DNA of 64,000 nt from Linanthus parryae (Eukaryota > Streptophyta > Magnoliopsida > Ericales > Polemoniaceae). Position 1 is the first letter of the stretch. Each line of letters starts with the position of its first letter. Below the pieces are notes generated by a model that saw only the letters and a program-made list of their open reading frames with translations, ran no database searches and was not told the DNA's origin. Location: contig JALGPY010000001.1 in NCBI GenBank assembly GCA_023055425.1, forward strand, positions 144,733,368 to 144,797,367. The letters are read 5' to 3'. Positions 45,377 to 58,833 of this stretch are shown piece by piece. A program made the position numbers and the translations under genes.

Positions 45377-46739
45377 CGCCCTCCTTAGATGGGTTATATA
45401 CAAAAACAACCTCATTCTTCAGGGATATACAAAAAACCCTGTTAGTTAACGGTGACTAACGACAACTAACGGAACACACTAAATACCCATTTTACCCACA
45501 AATGAAAGAAATACCCTACTCTATAAGACTTTTCTCCCCCTCATTTCTAACCCTAACCTTATCTGTTCCTCCTCTCTTCTTCTTCTTCTTCATCTCATCA
45601 CCCCAGCGCTGCAACTGTTGTTTGGATTGCAAGGTCCTCGCCCTCGTTGCCTCTCGATATGGGTGTCTTTGATGGACTAAATTGGACCTGGAGTGAGGAC
45701 GAGCAATCAATGACAATTCTCGATTGGGTTCGCAAGATGGAGAGGAGGAAGATGCGGAGAGGCGGCGTTCCTTGTTGCTTCTGCTATTGATTGACCCAAA
45801 ATTAGGTCACGACAGAGGAAGAAGAAAGATTTCTAAACTCGCGGAAAATCGGTTGGGTCCTCCGGCATCTCCCTTGGCGGCGGCGTTCTCGGTTGGGTTT
45901 GCAAGATGAAGGCGAGAACGAGGAAGATGGAGGGTTTAATTTCTATTTTGGGCGCAATTTGAGTTGTGGATTAGAATGGGTTTGCTATACCTATTCCTGG
46001 TCATCTCTTGACTGTTGTAGGGGTCACCGGCGCGACGTTCTTGCTGCCCAGATCCATCAGTGGGTCGTTTGAGATCCAAGAAAGAGAAAGAGAGATGTGG
46101 ATGTTTCTGAGGGTGGTTGCCCGTTTGTCTCTGTGGATTTCATCCTATCCCTCTAATTTAATCAACCATCCTTCAAGCAAGCCTGGTTGCTGTTAAAATG
46201 CCCAGAATTTGGGTATGGTTCATGGGTTCTTTGCGTAGGGTTGGTTCTCGGCTCTGTGACTTCTTTCTGGTTCGTGGCTTTGTGACTTTTTTATGGTTCT
46301 TGATTTGCCCCCTCTATTATTTGGCGATGATGAGTTCGATATATTGAACTCAGTTACTGAGAAATTGTTACTTTCCTGGCGGGGTAATTAGTTTTGCAGC
46401 CATGGTAGTACAATCTTCTTAGCCCGTTTCAATTATTGATATGAGCCTCTTTGTAAATTTTCTTATTTTTTGTCGTGTTTTTGTTGTTGTTGGTGTTGGT
46501 AGGGTGGTTGGTGCTGGTGGTGTTGAAGAACACCAAGAACGATATGAATGGACATTTATGTAAATTCACCATTTCAAGGGTATAATGATCCAAAAAATTT
46601 AATTTAACAGAAGGGTGCCTAACGTCCATCCACTGACATGGGTTTTTGGTCTCTGATGGGAGGGGGGGGGGGGTGTTGTATATCCCCGAACAATGAAGTT
46701 ATTTTTGTATATAACCCCATCTAAGGAGGGTGCACTTGC
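45377..46739. mobile_element. Mutator-like element candidate upstream of XEG113
   Basis: The ends form inverted repeats of about 55-60 bp: the left reads CGCCCTCCTTAGATGGG, and the right, on the other strand, reads CACCCTCCTTAGATGGGG. Both continue through the ttatatacaaaaa and gggatatacaa segments. TAAAAAG is repeated at 45370-45376 and 46740-46746, at least a 7-bp target duplication. No transposase is present. Internal ORFs such as 45724-45909 are unassigned, so captured gene DNA cannot be excluded. Its right end is only about 385 bases from the XEG113 start codon. Confidence 0.6.
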
Positions 46740-47123
46740 TAAAAAGAGGGTTGGACATGTAAATTACGAATAAAGAAAGGGCGCCCTGTAAAATACAATT
46801 CGAGAGGGTAGTAAAAGCAAAACAGATAGAGTGATTAGTCGTCACTCACTCACTCACACCACTGAGAAATATTCACTCTCGGTGCCGGTCACTGAAATCG
46901 ATTCATTCCATCACAGAAGAAGAAGAAGACTTGAACAAAACAATTCTCGAATCTCTTCTTCACCGCCATGAAAACTCTCGCTCTCGATTCTCCAACTATT
47001 GATGATACGCACATGACATAGACCTCCTCCTCCTCGATTCATGTTCACTCCTCCAATTACAATTAGTATTTCTATGATTAGGTCGTGGTTGCTCGCACCA
47101 AGATTAGAATCATCTCCAATTCG

Positions 47124-50100
47124 ATGGCTTGGAGGAACAAGGAATTCGCCCACTCGAAGCCCTTGTTCCTGACCATTTACGCCACACTCATCGTCGGAGT
47201 CGTCTTCTCCGCCATCTGCTTCTTCTCCGCCGTTTACTCCTCCCGTGGATCATCTGCCTCCTCCTGGTGGCTTCTCCCCCAATCCGCTTCCGGTTTGTCC
47301 TCTCTCTCTCTATTCTGTCTACATTTTTGCCCTACATTGTCGAAATTACTTTCTTGTATGGAAAATTTGAGTTCAATAGACTGTAAATTTAATTTAATCT
47401 GATTGGTTATCTGAAGGTGATCATCCTAAATTTAATCACTTAAAACTATAAAAAAGATGGATGTTAGCACTATGTGGGATAATTTAGAGGTCATTTTGTA
47501 CATTTGGGGCATGTTTGATGCAGAGATAAAGAAAAGGTACAGTAATAATAATACAAGTAGGGGGTAGTAACTGGTGTTTGGTGCAGGGATAATTTCAAGG
47601 GGGATTCAATCCCCCTTATTATCTATACCCCCTATATGCCTAAAATCTAATCCCACCATGTAGGCGGGATTGAATACTAAAGTCTTAACAACCCTATCTA
47701 TACTGGTGCAAACAAACATGTTACATAATCATCCATATATAATTAATAATCCCTTAATATCAATACACCCTATAATACTGTAGGGCCCGATGTATCCCCA
47801 TTTTTTAATCCAAACACTAAACGTGCCCTTGAAAGGTTAAAGATGCTTTCTCTTTATCAAGGGGTTCACATGTTCTCAAGTGTGATTCCGGGCTTTTCGA
47901 CTTTCAGGAATATCGGAAAAGTAGTTTGTATGATTGAGTAGGGTATCAGTTACTATTGTGAATGTTTTCTCAACATGTGGGGGACTGAAGTTAGGTTTTG
48001 GTGGCGGTTGAGTAGTAGGATAAACGTACATTAGGCCACAACTTGGACCTAATTAAGGAGGTTTTTGGCAAGTCATATTTGATTATTCAAGCTTAGACAT
48101 ATCAAAAGTTGCTGATGCATATAGGTGATTGGGACACATTATGATTTATGGGAGCTCCCGGAATCTTCTTTCTGTTACAGCTGCTGTCAGAGACAAGTAA
48201 CTGATGCATTTGGGTGATTAAGTTATGAGTGAGTGTGGTACTTGGGAGGTATAGGTTTCTGTTTTAGTTGATATGCTGAAACTAGAGCAATACAGTAAAG
48301 CTACAAATTAATATCTCCTACCAAGACTCTCCATGATCTACTTGATATATAAAAAAGAGTGAGAAGATTTCCTGTGAAAATTAGTGAAGAGAGGCTTCTA
48401 GCCTGCTCATTGAGATCTCTGTCAGCACTCAAAAGTCAGTACATCTAGGAGATCTACTTCCTCCGTTTTTTCTGGAATGTTCTGGTTTGACTTTTCAACC
48501 CGTGAGTGGGTCACTTTGACTCAGTGATTTAGATAGCAAAACAATATAATTTTTTATAAATTTTTCCATGGTGTTGTAGAGTAAAGTTTACTCTACAAGG
48601 CCATGCAAAGATCACCAAATTCTTGTATCGTTTTGCTAATCAAATCACCTGATCAAAGTGACTAAGTGAATAGTGACAAAAAGTGAAGTAGGCTGAAAGA
48701 GAAGAAACAGAGGTAGTACTTCATATCTGGCATGAAAACAATCCTTTTACTTCACATACATATAGTAGTAACACGTGCCCTCTTTTAGTTATTACTCCCA
48801 GAAGCAGTATGATTCCCGTGCTCTATTAATTTTGCATGGTGTTTCAACCGAGGAAAGACTAAAAGAGTTACGCAGTAGTTATCCATGTCACTAGTTTCTA
48901 AGAGAAATGTATACACAATTTTGGTTGATTTCAGTGGTTGTTTGAGAAGATTGTTTAAGTCAATTGAATTACCGATGTGATGTGGTTTTACCTCCAGTGG
49001 CAGTTCACTGAAGGCATGATGAGGATATTCCAGTCTCGAGTTCATTTGATTTTCTTAAATTTATGATTTTTATATGACTTTTATCAGAGTTTTTCCTTGT
49101 AATTTCTCAGATTGCTACTCATCTTTCTCTCCTCTGACTTCTGGACTTTCCTGTAAACTTTTTCACTTCATTATTTATATGAAACTATACTTTTGGTCCA
49201 GGTTCTCCGCCCCTACATCAAGATCTTGACTCTTCTCAAGAGAGAGCAATGCATGTGTCACTTGCAGCCATACCACAGGGTAGAAGCGAAGTGACGAGTC
49301 CCATATGGGAAGTCCCGCCTTCTGGATCCAAAATACCACCTCTCAAGACTTTTCAGCTGACGAAGGAACTTGTCCAACAGAGAGTGAAAGATTACATTGT
49401 CTTTGTGACTTTTGGTAACTATGCCTTCATGGATTTTATACTCTCATGGGTTAAGCACCTGACAGATCTTGGTCTCAGTAATCTTCTTGTAGGTAAGCAC
49501 TTCCTTTTCGAACCATGTATTGCCTTGGAGTTGAGAATTTGAAACTTAAGTCCAGTTGTATTTTCCTGAAGATGCGTTCCACAGATCCATGCGTTGTATA
49601 CTTACTGTAACAATATCATCTGTTGTTATAGGTGCAATGGACACAAAACTGTTGGAGGCTTTGTACTGGAAAGGTATTCCAGTTTTTGATATGGGTAGTA
49701 ATATGAGCACAGTAGATGTGGGATGGGGCTCACCAACATTTCACAAAATGGGAAGAGAGAAGGTTATTTTGATTGATGCCATGCTGCCATTTGGTTATGA
49801 ACTATTGATGTGTGATACAGATATGGTGTGGTTAAAGGTAATTTATGTACCTTGGCTAATATCCTTTTTACAGGCCTTTTTTTCCTAACAGACAAATTCT
49901 TAATTCTTATAGTAAAGAATCTTCTACATTCCCCTCTCTGTCCCGAGTCAATTACCTTCCATCTCTTTCCGACTTCACTCTGCTGTAGGAACTGCTTTGC
50001 ACCCCCTCCGACCTAAAAAATGTACCCTTCTTTTCATGATGCACAGGATTTCACAGCTGATAAATTTGTGAAATTTCCATAGACATTGAGCTCAAAGTGA

Positions 50101-53100
50101 TAAGATTTTCTATCTAATCCTTTGGAGCAAGTACTTGAATTTTCTTTTGTTTCCTCGTGTTCTATTTTGCATGATACAGCTGATGCTTCTTAACCCCATC
50201 ATCCATTCACCCTGTATCAGAATCCCATGCCATATCTTCGCCGATTTCCTGAAGCGGATGTTTTGACTTCAACTGATCAAGTTATACCGACAGTTACAGA
50301 TGACAGGTTGGAGATTTGGCAACAAGGTGAAGAAATATTTAAGACAATATCTTCATGTGTACTCCAGTATTGTTACTTTGTGCCAGTAACCACGAAGTTC
50401 TAAGCTTTCCTTGGACAGTTGGTGCTGCATATAACATAGGAATTTTCCACTGGCGGCCAACAAATTCTGCCAAGAAATTAGCAAGAGAATGGAAGAACAT
50501 GCTTCTTGCAGATGACAAAATATGGGATCAAAATGGTTTTAACGATCTTCTACGCAAGCAGTTGGGACCATCTGTTGGTGAGGACAGTGACCTTGTATAT
50601 GCCTATGATGGAAATCTCAAGCTGGGTTTTCTGCCAGCAAGTATATTCTGTAGTGGACATACATACTTTGTCCAGGTAGGTATATTAGTTGAATTTTTTG
50701 CAAATATTCTGGGGTGGTTGATACTGTTTTGGCATTGTTCTGGTTTCTTTCTCTGCTGATAGGAATTTTCCGTTCATTTCCTTATTTGGTTTTTAGTTAT
50801 AGTTACGCCTCCAAATATAGAATATCTTGCTTGATTCGTGGTATGACAATGCACTGAGAATTTCTCAACTTATACTATTCTTGTAGGGGACGTACCTTCA
50901 GCTCAGAATGGAACCATATGCAGTGCATACCACATTCCAATATGCAGGTACAGAAGGAAAGCGGCATCGCCTACGTGAAGGCATGCTTTTCTATGACCTG
51001 CCAGAATATTATGACTCGCCAGGTAAAAAAGGAGCTTTGGTTACCCTTCAAAATTTCAGCAGCTTTATGAGAGTCGTGTAGCACATCCCCTGTGTTTCAC
51101 ACGATGATATAAGGCTTTTCTATCTTAGTTTTTCACCAATTAAATAAAGCTGTTAGCTTGCGTAGACGTTTGTATGGTTACCTCGGGTGTTGTATCTCTT
51201 GGAAAATAATACTTGAACACCAAGTGCATTATGAGGAACATGTCACTTACCTAAGATCTAGGAATCTTAACATTTATATTAGAAGAGTAATATTTTCCAT
51301 TTTATTGATGCTTATTTTAACTTGAAACTTCGGGTCCCAGATTACGAAACACGGAGGCTGTTTGGGAAAGTGAGATTATTTGACTTAAACTATAAATAAA
51401 ATCTGGTTTGTTTAAGCATAAAACCGAGAAAATCCAACCAAAAACTGGAGCAGCAGTCACAAAACAGTACTTCGGATTCATAAACAAATGTTTGGATATG
51501 TCTTGCAGTCCATGCGTCGAGTTATTAAACGTTTAATAGAATGGATCCATATTTCTCCTCCGGTTTTTCAAGAGATTTTGTCCACCATTCCACGTGTCAT
51601 CATAGTGTTCTTCAAAAAAATCATGCACTGCAACAAACTCACACGTATGACCGTTGCGAAAACCGGAGCAGTGGTTCACTGGTTCTAATAGCCGGGTATC
51701 CGGTAATAGAAGAGGACTACCGTTTTGGGAACCGGATGTCCGGTTGCCAAAAAATCATATCTTAATCAGAGGGAATCCAAACAAGAACTTTATATTGTAA
51801 TTTAAACCTGTAATCTGGTGAATAATATTTAGAACGAAAGCAGAATCTTACACTTCTTATTCTGGTAGGCCGATGTGTTGTAGCAATTTATTTAATATAG
51901 AACTGCTCATTTCATGAAGATTATCAACACAGGGATAAGATAAATCAATTGATACGGTGCAGGAGGTTTCTTGACCTTTAAGCCATCTATTCCCAAACAC
52001 TTGCTGCTGGATGGGGAGCATAATATTGAATCACATTTTTCTCTCATCAATTACCAAGTATGACTTGCTCTTACTGACTTCATTTTCTATGTCAGATATT
52101 TCAGCTGCATTTTGTTAATTATTCTTTTATTTTTCATTCAGATCAAACAAATAAGGACAGCTCTGGCTATTGCCTCTTTGTTGAATCGTACACTAGTAAG
52201 AACTACTCTGGCATATCACATTTGTATTTGTTTCAGCAGGAAGCATATAAAGGCAATTCGAACTTTAAGTATTTACAGTGAGTGTCCATATTTCACGAGA
52301 CATTTTCGTGAAAATACCTCAAATTCTAGTAGTCTATACCTTAGTCACCAATAGTAACCAAAAGTCGAGCTCATTTCTAGACTTGTTTACAAATGGTTTC
52401 ATGCACCAAGACCTAATTTAATGTCAAAACTTGAATTTAGAATTTACAGAGCGTTCTCCATTTCCTTTGGGTGTCCTTTCCCTTAGTTCACGAGAAATAG
52501 CTCTTACGTCAGGCATTTATGCCCAAATGCCCGTCACAGGTGCACCACCTCGCTAGCTCTTTGTGGCACTCTAGTGGGGGAACTGAAGCCACTAGGTTCA
52601 TGATGGGTAGAAGTTTTTGAGAACAGTAATTCTGTAGCTGATGTGGGACAAATGTATGTTCCAAGTGCTTATAACAGATTTTTCTGGTAGAAAACTTCTC
52701 CCAGAATGCAGGATTTGCTCAAAATACCGAATCTAATAGTTTTTCAGAACTAAGTAAATTATACTATTTCAGAATTAAGTGAAGTAAGCAGTGATTTCCT
52801 CATATATGCAATCAGAATTTAATTGGAAGATAGTTAAGTGAATTTAGAAAATAATTATCCACTTAGCTGCTCATCTACAGGTAGGTGACTTGGGTCCCTG
52901 GGATTACAGTTCTTAACATTTTTTTTTTCACCAGCAGAATATGTTCACATTGAAAGTGAGAGGTAAAGTTGATACCTGTTGCATTGGCACGAAGGCCCTT
53001 TACACTGGCTTTTTTAATCGCTTTCTGTCTCCTACCATATAGTGCATCAAGATCTTTTACTTAGCGCCTTAGGCTATAACTTTTAGCATTTTGTCAGACC

Positions 53101-56024
53101 ACAAACCATGACCTCGGTATATTATAAACCTAAGGACAAATTTCAAGAATGTCATGGCCATCTGATCATCATTTGGTAAACTCTCATGGTACCTTAAAGT
53201 GCTTATAGTTTACAATAAATTCAGCAGTTTAAGAAAAAGAAAAAGTGTCCATCTTCGATTCCTATTTTGAGGTGTCTAAGTTTACTTACATCTCACGTTT
53301 TTCATGATCTCAATTTTCAACGACTCGCATACGAAGATACATCCTGATGACGTACCATCTCTTGCTGTATGATTCTGCTAAGTGCCCTCATCCAACTAGT
53401 AGACATGCATCATTCAAAATGTAAAGTGGAATTGAAATTAGATATTTGTACATAACTGCTCTCGTAAGGGTACATATTGATCTTCTCGTCCTTTATTTTT
53501 GATTTAGGTAATGCCTCCACTATGGTGCAGGTTGGATAGATTTTGGTTTCCACATCCTGGAGTTCTGCCGGGTACTTTGACGAGACAACCTTTTATATGT
53601 CCTTTGGATCATGTGTTTGAGGTACTTTTCATTTTGACTGTCGTAACTATTAGATAAGTGTAAGTTGCAACCTTATGTTTGTACGGGTCCTCTTGCAAAA
53701 GGTTTTGATGATATAACCATTCTTGAGTGGCAAAGTGAACAATCATAAATAGATGTTATTTGAACGGAAGAATATGATTTTCAATCACGACTGTTTTCAG
53801 TTGATGTGTAACCAAATACTTCTTAAGGTGAAGGTGTAAGAGAGTAAATTCCTGAAGAAAACTGAACTCTAACCAATCCACCTAATCAATCTACCTAATA
53901 GGACGTTCCCGGTTATACAGGGTTGGTGTTAAGAAAATGCAAAATCTGCCACAAAAGTGTGAAGCAGAGTTACATGGGCTTAGTCTGAACAATCAAGTCA
54001 AATACCTAGTATCAAATTAGGCCATAGACGTCGAACATGGTAATCTTGGAACGTTGAGGTTATAGAAAGCGTCATACAGTGGTTTCTATGCCATTTTAAG
54101 TCATAGTTGAGTTGGCTGATAAACAAGACTGTCGCATTGCAGGTGAATGTTATGTTTAAGGAACTGCCTGAGGATGAATTTGGACCCGCTATTGGCATCA
54201 GGGAGTATTCATTCTTTGACAACCCATCAGTGCCTATAGAGGTTTGTCAAATCTAACTTGCTTCATATACACTATCAGTTCCCCTTTTTTCCACTTGGCA
54301 TGGAACTCGCCTCCCTGTGTTTGTTCCAGGTAAAGAGGTCATGGCTTGATGTCAAACTTTGTCAAGATGGATCCCCGGGTTGTCATGCGCCAAACAGTAC
54401 AAATATACGGGGAGAGCTCAAATTTCCCAAACATAGCAATGAAGAAACGGTATTACACATTCATACATTAGCTTTACCCTGTTATATTATTATATAGAAT
54501 GGTTTGCACTTAACAGTCCAGTTTTTCACCTAACCCAAAGAGTGCTTATCGTTGCACTGACGAGGAAAAAGGTCCTAGAGGTCGAAGTAGGTTTGTTAAT
54601 TCTTGGGAAACAATATGTAGAATAGATTAGAATCGGAGATTATTTGAAAACAATAGACTAGAGATTCTTGTTGACTTTACACTTGACCCTTTCCTTAGTT
54701 CAACTATAAATTCAAACTGGACTTTCTTTGTTAACAGAGATATATAGCATTGTTCAAGAGAAGTATTTCTATATCCACTTTGCCCTATCACTGACGATTA
54801 GTTAGGGTCCCGATACGAAGGACCGAACCTCGTCTAAAACACTGGTCTACGAGTGCCTAAGCAGGTATTGGTGAAAAAAATTGATAGCGGCTGTTTAGTT
54901 TTAATAAGCTGTTGTGGAATAGATAACTTTGAACTCAGGGAATGCACTAAGGTTGCGTTTGGCAATCATGATTTGAATTTGGATTTGAATTTCAAATCAA
55001 AAAATTCGAATTCTGAAATTCCAAATACACACTAGTTTGAATTCATCCGTTTGGATGCTATTTAGTACTCCGAATTTGAAATTTCGAATTTTAATTTGAT
55101 TTCTATTCTTTATTATCCAATGTGACAATATTAACATATGTTGTCCTGGCTTAGTGGCGCGCCGCTAGTTAGATAAGGTTCTGGTGCGTGCCTGAGGCAT
55201 AGCTCCAGGGTTCGAGCACCCCCCCCCCCCCCAGATAAGCAATATTTTATAAAATTTCCATGAAACCTACAAATGAACATTTAGTTTTATTTTCTGAAGC
55301 CTCGTAATCAATCGCTGGCTTCGTCACTTATCCACCCCCTCCCGCACAGGATTTCAAATGACATGTCTTGAGTTGAGATTTCAAATCCATCCCTATATCC
55401 AATGTTATCCAAACAGACCATGAAAAGTGTTCAAATTTGATTGCATTACTCGCTGCTAACTGTTAATAAGCCACAAACCATAAGTCATGAAAGCTAAAAG
55501 CTCCATCTGATTTGTTAACTCCCTAGAAAAAAATTCTTCAAAGCTTTAAATGGTCGCTATTTTTTATTCCTACAGCTTATATATTTGAATATTCCATCTG
55601 TCAGAATGGGAAGCTATACTCACTCAGTAAACTTATTTGTTTGATAGGTCAAAATAGTGTTCGGCTCGTTCAAGGATATTAAAGTAATTCAGTTTTCCTC
55701 TATGCAAGATGCTTTCTCAGGTTTCATCGACAAGGCAAGTTTTATCTTCAATCGCATTTTCTTTTTCACAAGGGCACATAATTTGTACCTGTATAAGTAA
55801 ATGATAATGAGGTGTATAAGTAAATGATATTGAGGTTCAGTAAAACTTTGTTACAGGCTAGAGAGGCAAAATTCAGGAAACGTATGAAGAGGTACACGGG
55901 CATATGGTGTTGTGTGGAAAATCATATCCCGGGTCACATCTACTATGATATGTTTTGGGATGAGAAACCTGATTGGAAGCCAATTCCTCCCCAGAAGCCG
56001 GAAGATGATCATCCACCATGGTGA
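47124..56024 (+). CDS. XEG113: Arabinosyltransferase XEG113-type (GT77 family), 13 exons, complete
   Basis: XEG113 is a Golgi type II membrane enzyme that extends arabinose chains on hydroxyproline of extensins. Exons: 47124-47292, 49202-49492, 49632-49837, 50221-50326, 50419-50675, 50887-51022, 51963-52057, 52142-52195, 53508-53621, 54143-54241, 54330-54449, 55648-55734, 55857-56024. The phases close to 1902 bases (633 aa plus stop), close to the Arabidopsis protein length as I recall it. The N-terminus MAWRNKEF is followed by one membrane segment (about residues 13-37). The glycosyltransferase domain begins with KDYIVFVTFGNYAF; the DxD-type sugar-nucleotide motif is DTD at residues 215-217 in CDTDMVWLK. 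Other marks are AAYNIGIFHWRP, TFQYAGTEGKRHRLREG and MPPLWCRLDRFWFPHPG. The end is PPQKPEDDHPPW. All introns are GT-AG except intron 12, which is GC-AG. Confidence 0.95.
47507..47828. mobile_element. Tourist/PIF-like MITE in XEG113 intron 1
   Basis: The ends are inverted: GGGCATGTTTGATGC at the left and, on the other strand, GGGCACGTTTAGTGT at the right. TTG flanks both sides (47504-47506 and 47829-47831). The 322-bp length and 3-bp duplication fit PIF/Harbinger MITEs. It contains an internal GGGGGATT/AATCCCCC palindrome near 47600. Confidence 0.65.
48457..48716. mobile_element. Stowaway-like palindromic MITE, copy D, in XEG113 intron 1
   Basis: The 260-bp element is flanked by TA (48455-48456 and 48717-48718). 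Its ends CTTCCTCCGTTT and, on the other strand, CTACCTCTGTTTC match the Stowaway consensus CTCCCTCCGTT. The core gtagagtaaagtttactctac at about 48577-48597 is a perfect palindrome. It is the best-preserved member of the four-copy family. Confidence 0.85.
54951..55419. mobile_element. MITE candidate in XEG113 intron 11, holding a nested tRNA-SINE-like insert
   Basis: The left end GGTTGCGTTTGGCAATC is loosely mirrored by the right end (GGTCTGTTTGGATAAC on the other strand), and inward both share GGATTTGAAAT. No clear target duplication was found. A pol III-like insert with an A box (TGGCTTAGTGG at 55147) and a B box (GGTTCGAGCAC at 55209) lies inside, followed by a C-run at about 55219-55232. 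Confidence 0.5.
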
Positions 56025-57884
56025 GTGTCCTGGTTAACTCAATCATCGTGACAACAAAGAGGCAACAATATCTTCCGAGCTGCTCGAGTGAGTGCCAAAC
56101 TTGAATGAGCAAATCGACAAAACTGTATCTCTAAATCAACCCGTAAGGTTATTGATTAGTCATTTTCTAGATGGTAATTTCCACGCATGCTGTATCTGTA
56201 GGCAAGTATGTAAAACTCTTAGTTAACAGAAGACCTATAGGTTTAGAATTAGTATACTGTATGTGAAATAAGTTACTTTATCTTGTAAGCATATTACCAC
56301 ACTCGATGGATATTACCAGCAAAAGCTTGATGTTGAGTGCTTGCAAATGTAATCTTCAATTTATTGGCTGCAAAATATCTCTTCTCATGTTAAAACAGTT
56401 CTCTGCCCCCCAGGGAGGGCTGAAGGCACCTTGAATAAGAAAAGACGGAGAGTAACTGATTTCGGTGCCTGTGAAGTTTATTCTTATAGGAAGATATCTG
56501 ACCAACGCTCATGTTGAGTACATTTGTAAGATTTGCTTGCAAACAAGTTTATTCAGATGGGAAGATGTCGGACCAGCACCATGAACGATAACATGCCAAT
56601 TATACAGAAGAATGACGATGTGTGTAAATTGTACACGCTTCAACGATGTGTTATGAAAATGAATACGTTGACTGTACAGTCCCCCTGAGCAGACTCTTCA
56701 ATTTTAAGCAGGGAATCGATGATGGTGGGACAGTTGGGGTGGGTTGCGTAACCGCTCACCGGTGGGAGATGCAGGGGAGGATATTTTTGCTTGTCTTTCC
56801 TTCCACCGGAAGGGAAGGATGTCATAAACAAAACGGGAGGAACTGCCAAGACTAGGAGCAAAAATAAAATTCTTCTTGGGCTGATTTTGGCGAGTGAGTT
56901 GTGGCATCGTCAGCTCAGCTTTGTTGGCTTTGACAATATTGCTAGAAATCAGTTGATAATGAGTTTTGAACAATCTATTAGAAAAAGCAGTTGTGGACTA
57001 ATGGGATTTGGTCTAAGTAGGAAGTAGCTTTGTTCCGCAAGTCAAACTTGTGTATGCAAAACAAACCCAATGGAAGGCTCACCTGCCAAACTTAGGCATG
57101 CAGCCCAGGTCAGACGGGATTACGGGGCGAAGCCTCGGAACCGGTTGGGAAACCCCCCAAAAAAGAAACAGCTGTACATGCGCATCTAGGCACCATCCAC
57201 AAGCGTAATAGAGTGCAGCAGGCATAAGTACGCCGTTTTTCTGTGTGCATGAGTTGACCGTCATGCAAGAAAACTATAAACCATAATGACCGCCGGAACT
57301 GTGGATTGATTCCATGCTTCATCAGTTGAATAATAGTAGTTGCTGGGGTTTCATTCCAAACTAGTCAACTGCCGCTCCGTAACATAAGGTTTGCGGGGTT
57401 GTTGCAGTCCTTAAGGATGTCTCTTCTTGTGCTCCATGCTTACTGCTACGAACTGGAAGGTTGTGGCCACTGCGTCTTCTGATGTAATCTTTGCGGGGAT
57501 GTAGTGCCGAAAGGGGAGCTGGATCGGAAAGAGTTGGTTAGGGACTTGGGGTGAGGCGTGAGGAGATATACTTGAAGACGGCCCATCGGTATGATGTTTT
57601 CTGCTTTTACTAATTATTAAATGAACAAAAAGGTAATATCAGAAAGCGGACAATATTTTTGCGGTGGCCAAAAATTGAATAATTGTTTCAAATTTAAACT
57701 CAAAGCCGTGGTGACTGCATGAAACTTTGATTCGAACATTTGTGAAGGGATAATTTTGCTCGTGTGGAAGTACAGGGGTCGAAAGAGCACACCAGAAAAA
57801 TATATTTAGAACAAACTGCCAGTATATTCTAAAGTCTAAACAGTATCTTGGTTTACAGGAAGATGAAGTTTCATAAACGGACCG
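56025..57884. other. XEG113 3' flank and intergenic region to SWIB
   Basis: This holds the XEG113 3' untranslated region; AATAA-type signals occur near 56269 and 56863. ORFs on both strands at 56640-57027 and 57079-57322 overlap one another and have no recognisable domain. The two genes converge here, with about 1.86 kb between their stop codons. Confidence 0.5.
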
Positions 57885-58798
57885 TCACTGGGATTTCATG
57901 AAATGAGGCTTCAGCACTTCTGAGAAATCCAAGTAACCAACTGTTTCTTTGCCTCTAAACAGTTTCTTCAACTTCTCATCACAGACAATCTCTTTTTTGT
58001 TTCGAGGATTCTGCAAAATAAGAACAATATGGTCTTATTACACTGTTTTCCAGCTAAAAGAAACTATGTGCGTGCCCAACTAATACGAACAATGTGTTTC
58101 ACTAGTATTAGTACCTACCTACACGTTATTCCTATAACTAAAATGCGACCAATTAGGGCAAAAAAGGAAAATGATGCTCAAATCAGAGCCAATGTAGTGC
58201 AACAGCTAACAAACACGATTTTTTGTGAAATACAAAAGCATACCTCCAGTACGTAGCTGTAAACGTTACCAGACAGTACCAAAGTTTCAAAGCACGATCT
58301 AAGCAAAGCACATTTTCCCCGGTTTGCCTAAGAGATAGGTGGGTTTCTTTCCATGGCCGTAAAACTAGGCTGGTGGTGAGATATGCTAAATTCTGTGTTC
58401 TCTGAGGTAGCTAAACCATGAAGCAAGATACCATACAGGAACAAGTGTGAGGTGGGTCAAAACACTAACTAGTGACAGTGATACATATGCCCTCGTTTTC
58501 TTAAATGGATGAGAACCACCCAAGAAAACATAGACAAAGAGGTGAAAAGGATTATACCTACGGAACCCTCAACTTTTCCGTCCAACGGATAACCAGCAAG
58601 AGAGATTGTGCGGAACTGGTGACATGATTCTATAACTTGAACTGGCTCAAAGAAAAGAAACTTGAACCGAGGATGAAGAATCAGGAGTGTGAGTTGCTAT
58701 TATTGTAGAATCTCAAGCATTCCAGCTTTGCTTAACTCAACAAGACTTTGGTTACCAGGAATATAACATATATACACTACTATGTGTGTGCGTGTGTG

Positions 58799-58833
<35 letters not shown>

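Noticed and set aside
47085..47123. Upstream in-frame start (GTG) for XEG113
   Set aside because: The codon at 47085 is GTG; the first proper ATG in frame is 47124, which gives the expected membrane-anchored N-terminus.
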